From: Haplomitrium mnioides
Lineage: Eukaryota; Marchantiophyta; Haplomitriopsida; Calobryales
Direction of reading: 5' to 3'
Length of the DNA: 22,273 nt
Assembly (NCBI GenBank): GCA_049999725.1
Contig: JBNGIS010030476.1
Span: forward strand, 1 to 22,273
Shown: positions 1 to 8,270 of the stretch, in pieces
Layout of the letters: every line of letters starts with the position of its first letter
Position numbering within the stretch: the stretch's first letter is position 1
Made by a program: the position numbers and the translations under genes
Notes under the pieces: model-generated
What the model was told of the DNA's origin: nothing
What the model saw: only the letters and a program-made list of their open reading frames with translations
Database searches by the model: none

Positions 1-1148
1 AAAAAACTCATGTACTTTTTGTTTTTAAAATTAACCTTGTTTTTGATGTTTTTTGATATGAAAAATCACAATTTTTCCCAAAAAAAAAAGTTCTTCTTCT
101 GAGTAGCCTATTCCTGGTTCAAAGTAGCGGATGTTAATACCAAAAGCTAAGAAGGAAAGAACAATAGAGGTTCGTATACACTGGTGTCGAAGGAGAACGG
201 GTGGACATATAGGTGTCGTCTCTTGTGCTGGATAGTTCCTAGCAAAGAAAATGGAGAAGACAAGAATCTCACGTAGAACCGCGTATTGAAATAGTGAAGA
301 GAGGTAACAATAGTTTGTGAGTATAGATGTCAGTGTAGAAATGTAGCACTGGAAACACAACGAGAATGGAGAGTTTGACTTGGTATTTGTTGTTGTCAGT
401 GAGACAGCTTCAGCTTGCTATAGGCAAGAAACAAAGACAAACAAACAATGAGGATATAATACAGGTTGGCCTTGGGCACACACAGAGTGTTGTGGTGCTT
501 TGCTGAAGTCGACGAGTCAAGAAAGGAACTAGCCAATGCAGCTCAAATGTTGTCGGCCAGAGGTAAACAACAGAAGGAAAAAATCACCCAAGAGGTTCCA
601 AGCGAGAGTGATTCGCAGAACAAAAGAGCTAGTATGCCGCCAAGCAAAAGAAGGTAAGAAGTTTGTTGAACAGGGAATGCGACGTTGTTTGGAAGAATGG
701 AGCATCGTCAAGCCGAAGAGCAAAGGTGCATCAAACAAGTGAGCAAGAATCACCATGCGAAGCGTCGAGCAGCGGTGGTTTTGTGGATGAGCAAGAGGAG
801 CAACGTCGAGTAGTGAGAGTGAGCTAGGGTCACGAAGAGTGAGCGCGTCCTAGTTCGTATGGAGAGGAGAAAGAAAAAAGTAGCAAAGGAGTAAAAAAGG
901 AAATGTTCATGGGAGCAAACAAGTGGGAGAAAAAAATCCAGTGCAAAGGTAGACCAGAGTGTGCGGGTGCAAATATGCAAATGGCGAGTATGGTGGAGCT
1001 ATTTTTTATGTTGGTGTAGCGCGAGTGCATGCGAGAAAAAATTTGGTAGAGTTATTTCTTGTTGATAACGTGTTATCGCATAAGCACCGCACGCATACAC
1101 ATGGGATTCTCCAAGATGAATAAGTAGAATGATTAGGTCGGGACTACT

Positions 1149-1161
1149 TATATATATAAAA
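1149..1161 (+). promoter_or_regulatory. TATA-like box in a possible old LTR
   Basis: A run of alternating T and A ending in TATAAAAC is followed by a pyrimidine-rich stretch with CTTCTTTCTC, the arrangement seen around plant TATA boxes and transcription starts. No downstream ORF supports a gene, so the likeliest origin is the LTR promoter of an older element. The palindromic word about 90 bp upstream fits an LTR but does not prove one. Confidence 0.3.
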
Positions 1162-1177
1162 CACTTTGTGCTTCTTT

Positions 1178-1232
1178 CTCTTACTTTTACATTCCATTCT
1201 TTGTTTCCTTCTCTTACTTTTGCATTCCATTC
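1178..1232 (+). repeat. Two pyrimidine-rich direct repeats, 33-bp period
   Basis: A 22-base word starting CTCTTACTTTT and ending CATTCCATTC occurs at 1178-1199 and again at 1211-1232 with a single A/G difference. It lies just downstream of the TATA-like box and looks like a small tandem duplication in a leader or LTR. Confidence 0.7.
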
Positions 1233-1796
1233 ATTCAATTAATATTTGCTTTATATATGCTTCATATTCAACTGCACTTTTCTGTTGCACCATATTCGAC
1301 CCATTGCGCTTCTCACTCAACATGCGTTCTTGCTCTTCTTATTTGAATCAATTGTTTGATCGACTTGCAATTTGCTATTCTACTGACGCCTCTACGATAT
1401 ACGGTTTGATTGGCTCTTGTGTCCATCTCGTTTGACCAACAACCTATTTGATTCGACTTACTGCTTCCTATTTGACCTATGGCCTATTGTTTGACCTATG
1501 TTCTCATCGAGTTTGAGATCTCTACTACAGCCCCACGATATCAACACCAACCTCCAATTCAAGGATAGTCGACCTTCTGAGGTGAAAGAAAAGGGTGCCT
1601 CAGAAGCTGCTTGATCTGCCTATTTGACCATTCTATTCAATAAAGATAGTTGAGTGTCGACAAATTTGACAGAGAAAAAAGCAGCTTGTATCAACAACTT
1701 TGATAGAGTAGCTTCAAAACCTATGAGCAGATCCTACTGGTAAGGCTGTGATTTTATCTCTATTTGAGTGATAAGGTTGCATTGCCTTGAAGGATC

Positions 1797-1801
1797 AGGT
1801 G
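1797..1801 (+). repeat. Target site duplication, left copy (AGGTG)
   Basis: AGGTG lies directly before the TGTAATAG start of the 5' LTR and is repeated directly after the ...TTTTACA end of the 3' LTR at 7194-7198. A 5-bp duplication is the size expected for Ty3/gypsy integrases. Confidence 0.93.
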
Positions 1802-2313
1802 TGTAATAGTACAAACATAAGGTTGTGCTATTTATAAGAAAATAAAGAGGAGTGAAGGAAGTGGTAGTGAGTCACTTTTAAGGTAAGATTGGATTACTTG
1901 CTTTTGAAGTCAATTTTTGGTGGAGAGTCACTTTTAGGTTACTTGCATTCGAAGTCACTTTTGGTAGAGAGTCACCTTTAGGGCTGAAATGAGAAGTTGT
2001 AAGAGAATAAAGAGGGATGACAACCTCTTCTCTTGTATAAATAGAAGGGCTTCTTAGCCCCACTCCTCGTTCAAGAGTTCCTCTCGAATCACTTGGGTTC
2101 TTTGGTTGCTTGGTTTTGGATAGTATTCTTGGCTTTGGTTTGCCTATTGGCTTTGAGTTGTGTAACTCTTTTAGAGTTGTCTTGAAATATTACTTATTTG
2201 GAAGTTGGTCTTTGTTGTCTTGAAGTATTGCTTATTTGGAAGTCGGTCTTTGTTGTCTTGAAGTATTGCTTATTTGGAAGTCAGTCTTTGAGTTCTCTTT
2301 GAGTTCTTTTACA
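1802..2313 (+). repeat. 5' LTR of the chromovirus
   Basis: Starts TGTAATAGTACAA and ends GAGTTCTTTTACA immediately before the primer site. It is 45 bp longer than its partner at 6727-7193. It carries three copies of a 38-bp unit (GTTGTCTTGAAGTATT...) where the 3' LTR has two, plus an 11-bp duplication near its end, and lacks 4 bp present in the 3' LTR. An internal ~42-bp duplication containing GAAGTCACTTTTGG is shared by both LTRs. Confidence 0.95.
2036..2043 (+). promoter_or_regulatory. LTR TATA box (TATAAATA)
   Basis: TATAAATA in the 5' LTR, conserved exactly in the 3' LTR at 6965-6972. Position and context mark it as the U3 promoter of the element, with transcription expected to begin some 25-35 bp downstream in the shared AGCCCCACTCCTC region. 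Confidence 0.75.
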
Positions 2314-2314
2314 T

Positions 2315-2326
2315 TGGTATCAGAGT
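2315..2326 (+). other. Primer binding site for initiator Met-tRNA
   Basis: TGGTATCAGAGT follows the LTR end after one base. It matches the complement of the 3' end of plant initiator Met-tRNA (TGGTATCAGAGC) at 11 of 12 positions; the last base is C-to-T. This is where minus-strand DNA synthesis would be primed. Confidence 0.9.
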
Positions 2327-2344
2327 CATGTTCTTTTTGGTGGA

Positions 2345-3242
2345 ATGGAGAATCAAGAAGGGAGGATGCAAGCGATGCAAGCCCAAATTGAGCATCTTAC
2401 TCGCTTATTAGAAATTCAAATGCAAATAGGGAATAAGGCACCTTTTCAAGAAGAAGAAAGTCATATGCGGTTTTCCAAGCCAAAGGCTTATGATGGGAAG
2501 ATTGTTCTTGGTGCATATGAGAATTTCTTGTTCAATTGTGAGCAATATTTTGAGGCTACCAATATAAGAGAAGATGGTAGAAGAATTCTATTTGCTGCAA
2601 GTCACTTGGAAGGAGTGGCAAAGACTTGGTGAAGATATCAAATTGAGCAAGCTCAACGTGGATTGGTCACTCCAATTGCTTCTTAGCAAGAGTTTAAAGA
2701 AGCGATAAATCTAAGATTTAGGGTTTTGAATGCTTCAAAGGTGGCAAGAGATCGTTTGGCATAATTGAAACAACTTGGTACGGTAAGGAGCTATATCACG
2801 CAATTTCAAAATATCATTATGCAAATTCCTAATATGGGTGAGAGAGAAGCTTTGGATCGCTTTGTTCGAGGATTGAAGCCTCACACTAGAATGGAAGTGA
2901 CAATGAGATAGCCCTCTCAACTAGAAGAAGCAATGAGTATGGCAGAATGATATAACTCGCTACTAGCGACCAACGAGGCTAGGCCACATCCATGTCCATA
3001 ACAAGCTTTACCAAATATTTGTGTGCTAGCAAATGAGGCTGTATCTATGGAGATTGATACGACGCAAAGAGTGGCACTCACTAACGGAGAGCGCGAGTGT
3101 CTACGTCAAAGTGGAGGATGTTTTTATTGTCGACAGCTTGGTTATATGATTGCAAATTGCCCATGTTTCCAAGGTCGACCATGTGCTCTTGTTCAAGCGA
3201 CAGTTGCTGAAGAAGAAAATCAGAGAAACGACCGACCTCAGT
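2345..3242 (+). pseudogene. gag: gag remnant of the chromovirus, with zinc knuckle
   Basis: The Gag polyprotein would form the virus-like particle that packages the RNA. The frame opens with an ATG 19 bases past the primer site and begins MENQEGRMQAMQAQ, a short coiled-coil-like start, followed by a retrotransposon Gag core with ENFLFNCEQYF. It continues in one frame to a CCHC zinc knuckle at 3119-3160 (Cys-x2-Cys-x4-Tyr-x4-Cys). Stops occur at 2630, in SerStop near 2683, AlaStop near 2762, and three more before 3005. All fit CAA/CAG/CGA/TGG turned into stops by one transition. The knuckle histidine has become Tyr, also one C-to-T step. Pol is in another frame, entered near 3200-3250. Confidence 0.9.
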
Positions 3243-3245
3243 AAA

Positions 3246-3671
3246 GATAGTCGAGTGGTTTTTACTAAGAGCTTAATTAGTTCCAATGGAATGAAAAGCT
3301 TGACAAGAATTAGAAGTACATTGTTTCATCTAAACGGTATGGTTGATAAGCACTCTTGTAGAATGTTGGTAGATTGTGGAAGTTTTGAAAATTTCATATC
3401 ACTACGTTTTGCAAAGAAAATCAAAGCTATGACTTTGCCTATCAAAGGAAGTTTTGTGACTATGGCCGATGGCAAAAAACATAAGGCATTTCATTCTCAC
3501 AAGCTATTTCTTCTAAGGATTGGCAAAGATTATGAGGAATCTATGGATTTTGTTATTGCACCCGTACAGTATGACATTATTTTGGGCTTGCCTTGGCTTG
3601 AAGACCGTTCTGCTCAAGTTGATTAAGCAAAATGACAAATTCAAGTTACTTTACAAGGAAAACAATTTCTT
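3246..3671 (+). pseudogene. pro: Aspartic protease remnant of the chromovirus
   Basis: This is the retropepsin-like part of the Pol polyprotein that would cleave Gag-Pol. The strand around the active site reads MLVDCGSFENFI, with the catalytic triad at 3372-3380 as Asp-Cys-Gly; chromoviruses normally have Asp-Ser-Gly or Asp-Thr-Gly. Downstream, a VTMADG-like strand and the YDIILGLPWLE signature typical of plant gypsy proteases follow. Stops at 3624 and 3633 lie between protease and RT. The catalytic Asp is kept, but the Cys replacement and stops make the protein non-functional. Confidence 0.88.
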
Positions 3672-4660
3672 TTGGGGCGTCTGGCACCGTTGGTGAAGAA
3701 GCCCAAATTAGTTCAACATAATGTTTTGATGGAGAAAGAGTTGCCCGTCTTTGCTATATGGATCAAGCCTATTGTGGACTTAAATAAGGAGGGAGGGAAA
3801 TCTATACCGACCTCAATGATTGATGATATCTTGAAGGAGTATTCAAATGTGTTTTCGGATGATTTTCCAAAGGGGTTACCACATGATCGTGGAATGCCTT
3901 TTCCGATTGGGTTGATACTAGGAAGTATTTCGTATAATCAGCCTATATACAGGTTATCGCCACAAGAGTTGGAAGAGCTTTGCAAAACTTTGACGGATCT
4001 TCTTGAGAAGGATTTTATTCAGCATAGTACTTTGCTTTGGGAAGCATCAACATTCTTTGTACCAAAGAAAGATGGTGGATTTCGTCTTTGTATTGATTAT
4101 CGTGGTTTGAAAAAGCAAACCGTAAAGAATGTCTATCTTTTACCACGTATTGATGATTTGTTGGATCAACTGAGTGGTGCGCGGTTCTTTTTAAAGCTTG
4201 ATCTGGGAAGTGGTTAGTGGTAAATTCCTATCAAGCCAAGTGATGTGCCGAAGACAACTTTTCATACGAGGTATGGACATTTTGAGTGGAAGGTCCTTAC
4301 ATTTGGTCTCACAAATGCTTTGGCTATATTCATGGATTAAATGCATCAAATTTTTGATGGGTTATTGGATAAGTTAGTTTTGGTATTCTTGAATAACATT
4401 CTTATTTTTAGCAAAACTGAAGTTGAGCATCGCAATCATCTGAAAGAAGTTTTGCAAAGATTGCACAATTGGAAGTTTTATTGTAAGAGATCCAAGTGCA
4501 AATTTTGGAAGCAAGAGGTTACTTACTTGGGGCACAAGGTGTCTACGGATGGTATAAAGATGGAAGACGAGAAAATCAAGGTTATTATTGAGTGGTCAAC
4601 ACCAAAGGAGGCAAAGGACATTAGAGCCTTCAATGGATTGGAAAGCTTCTATCAACGATT
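3672..4660 (+). pseudogene. RT: Reverse transcriptase remnant of the chromovirus
   Basis: RT would copy element RNA into DNA. Recognisable blocks in order are the [10 protein letters not shown] lead-in, [41 protein letters not shown] with the first catalytic Asp kept at 4200, then [20 protein letters not shown]. The active-site box that should read Tyr-x-Asp-Asp is Phe-Leu-Asn-Asn at 4386-4397. Both Asp-to-Asn changes are single G-to-A steps (C-to-T on the other strand). After it come LIFSKTEVEHRNHL and YLGHKVSTDGI. Stops fall at 4215, 4221 and 4338. The same frame runs in from protease and out into RNase H. Confidence 0.95.
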
Positions 4661-5363
4661 CATCCATTGTTATGCACATATTGCTATACTACTTATAGAT
4701 CTGCTAGGCAAGAAGGTCAAGTTTCAATGGACCACCAAAGAGCAAGCGACATTTCAACAGCTCAATGATGCAATCTCTTCTCGTCCTATTCTACAACCCT
4801 ATGATCCAAAGACACATTGTATAGTTGATTTTAATGCTTTTAATTATGCTATTAGAGCAATTTTACAGCAAGAGTTTGAGGATGGACTTCATCCAATTGC
4901 CTTCATGTCACGTCGGTTCAATGCGGCGGAAAGAAACTATTCTGCAAGGGACCGAGAGCAATTAGAAATGGTTTATGCTATAAAATTATAGAGGCATTAT
5001 CTTTTGAGAAGACTTGTACTTATGCGCACAGATCACAAACCATTGTTACAATCAATCCATTTGGAAAATATGACAAGTCTCCATCACAGAAGGGAAGATC
5101 AATTGCAACTCTTTGATATCAAGCTAGAGTACAAGTCTGGAAGGTTCCACACCATTCCTAATGCACTGTCACGAAGACTGGATCATCAAGTGAATGCAAT
5201 GGAGGTGAGCAACATTAGTATCTTACATTTAGATGAGGCAACTACTGGGAGTTATCGTCAAAAACTACAAGAAGATGCTTTCTTTAGTCTAGTTCGAGCA
5301 CGATTGGTCGTCAAGGATAGTGAGTATCATTCTTTTTCCATTCGAGATGGTATTCTCCATTGA
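4661..5363 (+). pseudogene. RH: RNase H and tether remnant of the chromovirus
   Basis: RNase H would remove the RNA strand during reverse transcription. The domain follows RT directly. After the FQWTTKEQATFQQL connection it shows HCIVDFNAFNYAIRAIL (the first catalytic strand, first Asp present), PIAFMSRRFNAAERNYSARDREQLEMVYAIK, then MRTDHKPLL with the second-strand Asp and a LDIKLEYKSG-like FDIKLEYKSGRFHTIPNALSRR ending. A TAG at 4989 replaces what is normally Trp in WRHYLL, a TGG-to-TAG change. The frame then runs into a linker before integrase, ending at a TGA at 5361. Confidence 0.92.
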
Positions 5364-6401
5364 GGCCATCAAATATATGTTCCACAAGATGATACGCTTT
5401 GAATAGCTTGTTTACAAAAAGCGCATGACATTCCTATCTCTGGGCATCTTGGAGTAGATAAAACTATAGAGTTGCTTCAATGCACTGGATGGTGGCCTAA
5501 CTTGGCTCGAGATGTTCATGGTTTTGTTTGTTTGTGTGAAAGTTATCAATGAAACAAAGCTTCGAATCAAAAACCAGCAAAACTTCTTCAATCGTTACCA
5601 ATTCTTACTGCTCATTGGGAACATATAAGTTTGGATCTTGTCACTTCACTTCCAACTACGCCTCGTGGGTTTACTGCTATTGTGGTGTTTGTGGACAAGT
5701 TGAGCAAGCAGATTCATTTAGCGCCAATGGTGGATAAAGTGGATGCTCCACAATTGGCAAAAATTTGCTTTGATACTATTTTACGCCATCACGAAATGCC
5801 CAAGGTGTTAATATCTGATTAGGATCTACATTTCACTGGAAAGTTTTGGCAATAGTTATTCAAGCTTCTAGGAACCAAACTTTCTATGTCTACTACTTAT
5901 CATCCGCAAACAGATGGGCAAACAGAGCGTGCTAATCGCACTATAGAGGACATGCTTCGCGCGTTCATCAATGTTCATCACACCGATTGGGATAGTTTCT
6001 TACCAGTTGTGGAGTTTGCCTACAACAACTCCAAACAAGCAAGTACTGGGTTCTCTCCTTTCTTTGCTAATTCAAGTCAGCATCTTCTTGTTCCTGATGG
6101 TTTGCTTTCTTCTACTTCTTCCAATGTTCCAAGTATTTTTACTTTTTTGTCTCGTTTATCTTCTTCCTTGCAAGATGCTCGCAACCATCTTACTATTGCT
6201 CAAAATTGGCAAAAAAAATATGTTGATAGATGTCGTCGTGATTGCTCTTATGTTTTAGGTGACCAAGTTATGTTATTCACTCATGATCTTCCATTGTCTT
6301 TAGATACTCAAGTTCGTAAGTTATCTTCTGCTTGAATTGGTCCTTTCTCTATTGCTCAGGTTATTTCTCTTGTTGCTTATAAACTTGATCTTCTTCTTCA
6401 T
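5364..6401 (+). pseudogene. INT: Integrase remnant of the chromovirus
   Basis: Integrase would join element DNA to the host chromosome. The zinc-binding head is seen as HDIPISGHLGVDKT followed by CLCESYQ, where the second Cys of the usual Cys-x2-Cys is Tyr. The catalytic core keeps all three acidic residues: Asp at 5634 (ISLDLVTSLP), Asp at 5817 (VLISD, followed by a TAG at 5820), and Glu at 5925 in DGQTERANRT. FAYNNSKQASTGFSPF follows. Further stops are at 5400, 5550, 5853 and 6333. The C-terminal part contains a GDQVMLFTHDL strand. All of this stays in the same frame as RT. Confidence 0.94.
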
Positions 6402-6713
6402 ATGAAGATTCATCTTGTGTTCCATGTGTCTAAACTTAAACCTTTTGTTCATAGTCCATCTTCTTTTCCAAATCGTGTTCAACTTCCTCCTCCGGCCATT
6501 GTTCTTGATGATCATGAAGAATTTGAAGTAGACGACATTTTGGCGAAAAGAGTTATCAAGTGTGTGCGGCATCTACAAGTTCAATACAAGGTTTTGTAGA
6601 ATGGCTATCCACTTCATGATGCTACTTGGGAACCTTCTTCAAATCTTGAGAATGCTTAAGAAGCTATTAAAATTTTTGAAAGTTGCAGCAATGACGAGGA
6701 CGTCATCGACTAG
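6402..6713 (+). pseudogene. Integrase tail with chromodomain (chromovirus signature)
   Basis: The tail reads HLVFHVSKLKPF, the usual plant gypsy sequence preceding a chromodomain, then from about 6516 EEFEVDDILAKRVI and, after a stop, NGYPLHDATWEPSSNL. This is the chromodomain of plant chromoviruses, which steers integration towards heterochromatin by binding histone-tail marks. The TAG at 6597 stands where the aromatic-cage-associated Trp of the VKWKGYP motif is expected, a TGG-to-TAG change. A second stop is at 6657. The frame ends at 6711, just before the 3' LTR. Confidence 0.92.
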
Positions 6714-6726
6714 ACGACGGGGATTA
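6713..6726 (+). other. Probable degenerate polypurine tract
   Basis: The bases GACGACGGGGATTA lie directly before the 3' LTR, where the plus-strand primer should be. The run is purine-rich but interrupted, so identification rests on position. Confidence 0.45.
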
Positions 6727-7193
6727 TGTAATAGTACAAGTATAAGGTTGTGCTATTTATAAAAAAAATAAAGAGGAGTGAAGGAAGTGGTAGTGAGTCA
6801 CTTTTAGGGTAAGATTAGATTACTTGCTTTTGAAGTCACTTTTGGTAGAGAGTCACTTTTAGATTACTTGCATTCGAAGTCACTTTTGGTAGAGAGTCAC
6901 CTTTAGGGCTGAAATAAGAAGTGACTTGTAAGAGAAGAAAGAGGGATGACAACCTCTTCTCTTGTATAAATAGAAGGGCTTCTTAGCCCCACTCCTCATT
7001 CAGGAGTTCCTCTCAAATCACTTGGGTTCTTTGGTTGCTTGGTTTTGGCTAGTATTCTTGGCTTTGGTTTGCTTATTGGCTTTGAGTTGTGTAACTCTTT
7101 TAGAGTTGTCTTGAAGTATTACTTATTTGGAAGTCGGTCTTTGTTGTCTTGAAGTATTACTTATTTGGAAGTCGGTCTTTGAGTTCTTTTACA
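6727..7193 (+). repeat. 3' LTR of the chromovirus
   Basis: 467 bp, TGTAATAGTACAA to GAGTTCTTTTACA, aligning along its whole length to 1802-2313. Its TATAAATA is at 6965-6972. It has two rather than three 38-bp units and retains a 4-bp stretch (around GAAGTGACTTG) missing from the 5' LTR. Confidence 0.95.
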
Positions 7194-7198
7194 AGGTG
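7194..7198 (+). repeat. Target site duplication, right copy (AGGTG)
   Basis: Matches AGGTG at 1797-1801. Rejoining the flanks gives one continuous pre-insertion sequence, 1-1801 plus 7199 onward. Confidence 0.93.
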
Positions 7199-7326
7199 CT
7201 ACTCTATTTGAATGATCGGGCACTAGATTTTGAGGATCCAAGCTGAGAGATACTCCTTTGAGGCACAATAATTGAGGTAAGATGTATATCTTGAGCGTTG
7301 GTGTGAGTTTGGCTACTGTTGTGAAG

Positions 7327-8010
7327 ATGGCACCTAGGACCACACAAGGAGCAAAGATTCAGCTAGAAGATCCAAAAAGTTGCGGATGCTCAGATCTCAC
7401 AAAACTGAAGAAACTAATTCACTCTTTGGCAAAACAACTTGACAAGCAAAAAACTAAATTGAATACAAAGATACAACAACTGAAGGAATCTAATGAGAGC
7501 ACTTTGCAACATCTACTACTACTGGAATTCAAATGTGTTAGTTACAGAATCGACAAAACAACTTGCGCCAAGATCTAGCAGACCTAGAAGACAAGAAAAT
7601 GTTTGACATGAAGGCACTCAACACAGATATGGGGGAGAACTGCACAAATCTGAAGAAAACATGTACACGCCACTATGAAGCAACCAAAAACAGGTTCACT
7701 TAGACGGAAAACCTGTACCACACCTTGGAGGAAAGCCTACGTAACACAAGAACCCAAGTGATTCAGTCTTGGACCAGCATTGTGAAGGGAACCTCGGACC
7801 CATGCCTAGTCTGAGCAACAATTCAAGTAATCTTGAAGGAAGAACAAGAGATACATGGACGCCAACTGAACCTGATTGTACACGGGATAACAGAACAGTC
7901 AACCAAAAATACACATGAAATGATCCAAGAGCAAATCTTACAACCATACGACATAAAGAATATAGACTTAACATGCCAGAGATTGCCAGACCCTTAAGTA
8001 AGAATAGACC
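7327..8010 (+). pseudogene. Coiled-coil ORF remnant, possibly LINE ORF1-like
   Basis: Starts at an ATG reading MAPRTTQGAKIQLEDPK, followed by a long Lys/Gln/Leu-rich stretch (LTKLKKLIHSLAKQLDKQ, then TKIQQLKES) with heptad-like spacing: a coiled coil. The frame ends at 7576. After one frameshift near 7555-7570 it continues with ADLEDKKMFDMKALNTDM and LYHTLEESLRNTRTQVIQ, and at about 7860-7889 reads RQLNLIVHGI, followed by a run with TEQSTKNTHEM. A coiled coil followed by an R-x-LNL-x-hGI strand recalls ORF1 proteins of non-LTR retrotransposons. It is cut at 8013 by the LTR-like repeat. The family call is tentative; a protein-like origin is more secure. Confidence 0.45.
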
Positions 8011-8080
8011 AATTGTCACACCATTCCATGTAGTTTTATATTTTTAGACATTTTGAGTTTTTTGTCTTTTTGTGCCTTAG

Positions 8081-8088
8081 TATATAAG
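8081..8088 (+). promoter_or_regulatory. TATA box of the LTR-like repeat
   Basis: TATATAAG, preserved at 21558-21565 in the second copy. Transcription would start near 8110, inside the hairpin-forming stretch, and run towards the gag-methyltransferase-pol frames about 3 kb downstream. Confidence 0.65.
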
Positions 8089-8101
8089 GCCATGTACTCT
8101 C

Positions 8102-8225
8102 ATCGAAAGGTTATCTTTCGATGTCTGATTGTGAACCAAGAGGAGAATTGAGGTATTGCAGTTCTTGGAGAAGCATGGATTCCTTGTAAGCAAAGGTGTG
8201 CTGGTTCTGATATCGAAAGATAACC
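8102..8225 (+). other. Overlapping inverted repeats in predicted RNA leader
   Basis: Two pairings share one arm. ATCGAAAG (8102-8109) can pair with CTTTCGAT (8115-8122) as a tight hairpin with a 5-base loop. The 14-base word at 8109-8122 (GGTTATCTTTCGAT) is also perfectly complementary to 8212-8225 (ATCGAAAGATAACC). The two structures exclude each other. In copy 2 near 21580-21700 both are partly eroded. Confidence 0.6.
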
Positions 8226-8270
8226 ACACATTCAGAATTTCTTCGAGAAGGCATCATTCGAAGAAAAGTA

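Larger units (their letters stand above)
1..1796. other. AT-rich non-coding flank upstream of the chromovirus
   Basis: I recognise no gene here. Short open frames exist on both strands but none shows a familiar motif or protein-like composition. The stretch from about 440 to 1020 is purine-rich on the + strand, which alone explains the Leu/Ser/Phe-rich frames read on the - strand. A TATA-like stretch and a pyrimidine-rich direct repeat lie around 1149-1232. From about 1430 to 1640 the words TATTTGAC and GTTTGACC recur. The palindrome-like word GATAACGTGTTATC sits near 1064. Together this resembles a decayed LTR or promoter region, but I cannot define its ends. Confidence 0.5.
1802..7193 (+). 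mobile_element. Complete but dead Ty3/gypsy chromovirus LTR retrotransposon
   Basis: A 5,392-bp element bounded by two LTRs with TG...CA ends and a perfect 5-bp target duplication. Internal order is primer site, gag with a zinc knuckle, protease, RT, RNase H, integrase and chromodomain: the chromovirus order of Ty3/gypsy. From protease to chromodomain the remains stay in a single reading frame; only the gag/pol junction needs a frame change. More than 20 stop codons interrupt it, nearly all reachable from CGA, CAA, CAG or TGG by one transition. About 18 substitutions over some 460 aligned LTR bases (counted by eye, mostly transitions) indicate a moderately old insertion. The RT catalytic Asp pair is lost, so this copy cannot move by itself. 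Confidence 0.96.
8014..8270 (+). repeat. LTR-like repeat, copy 1 (TGTCACACC start, TATA box)
   Basis: 257 bp aligning with 21490-21747. It starts TGTCACACCATTCCATG, a start typical of plant gypsy LTRs. A TATATAAG at 8081-8088 is conserved in both copies. A perfect 8-bp stem (ATCGAAAG at 8102-8109, CTTTCGAT at 8115-8122) follows. The homology stops at 8270, but the natural 3' end is not a clear CA, so the true LTR may be longer and copy 2 truncated. It lies upstream of the methyltransferase-bearing element and may be its 5' LTR; no target duplication was found to prove it. Confidence 0.75.

Noticed and set aside
466-742. Two overlapping Lys/Arg-rich frames near the left end
   Set aside because: Short, overlapping, purine-strand composition, no recognisable domain or start context.
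1064-1077. GATAACGTGTTATC as an LTR or recombinase site
   Set aside because: Short imperfect palindrome with no partner copy or flanking duplication in the window.
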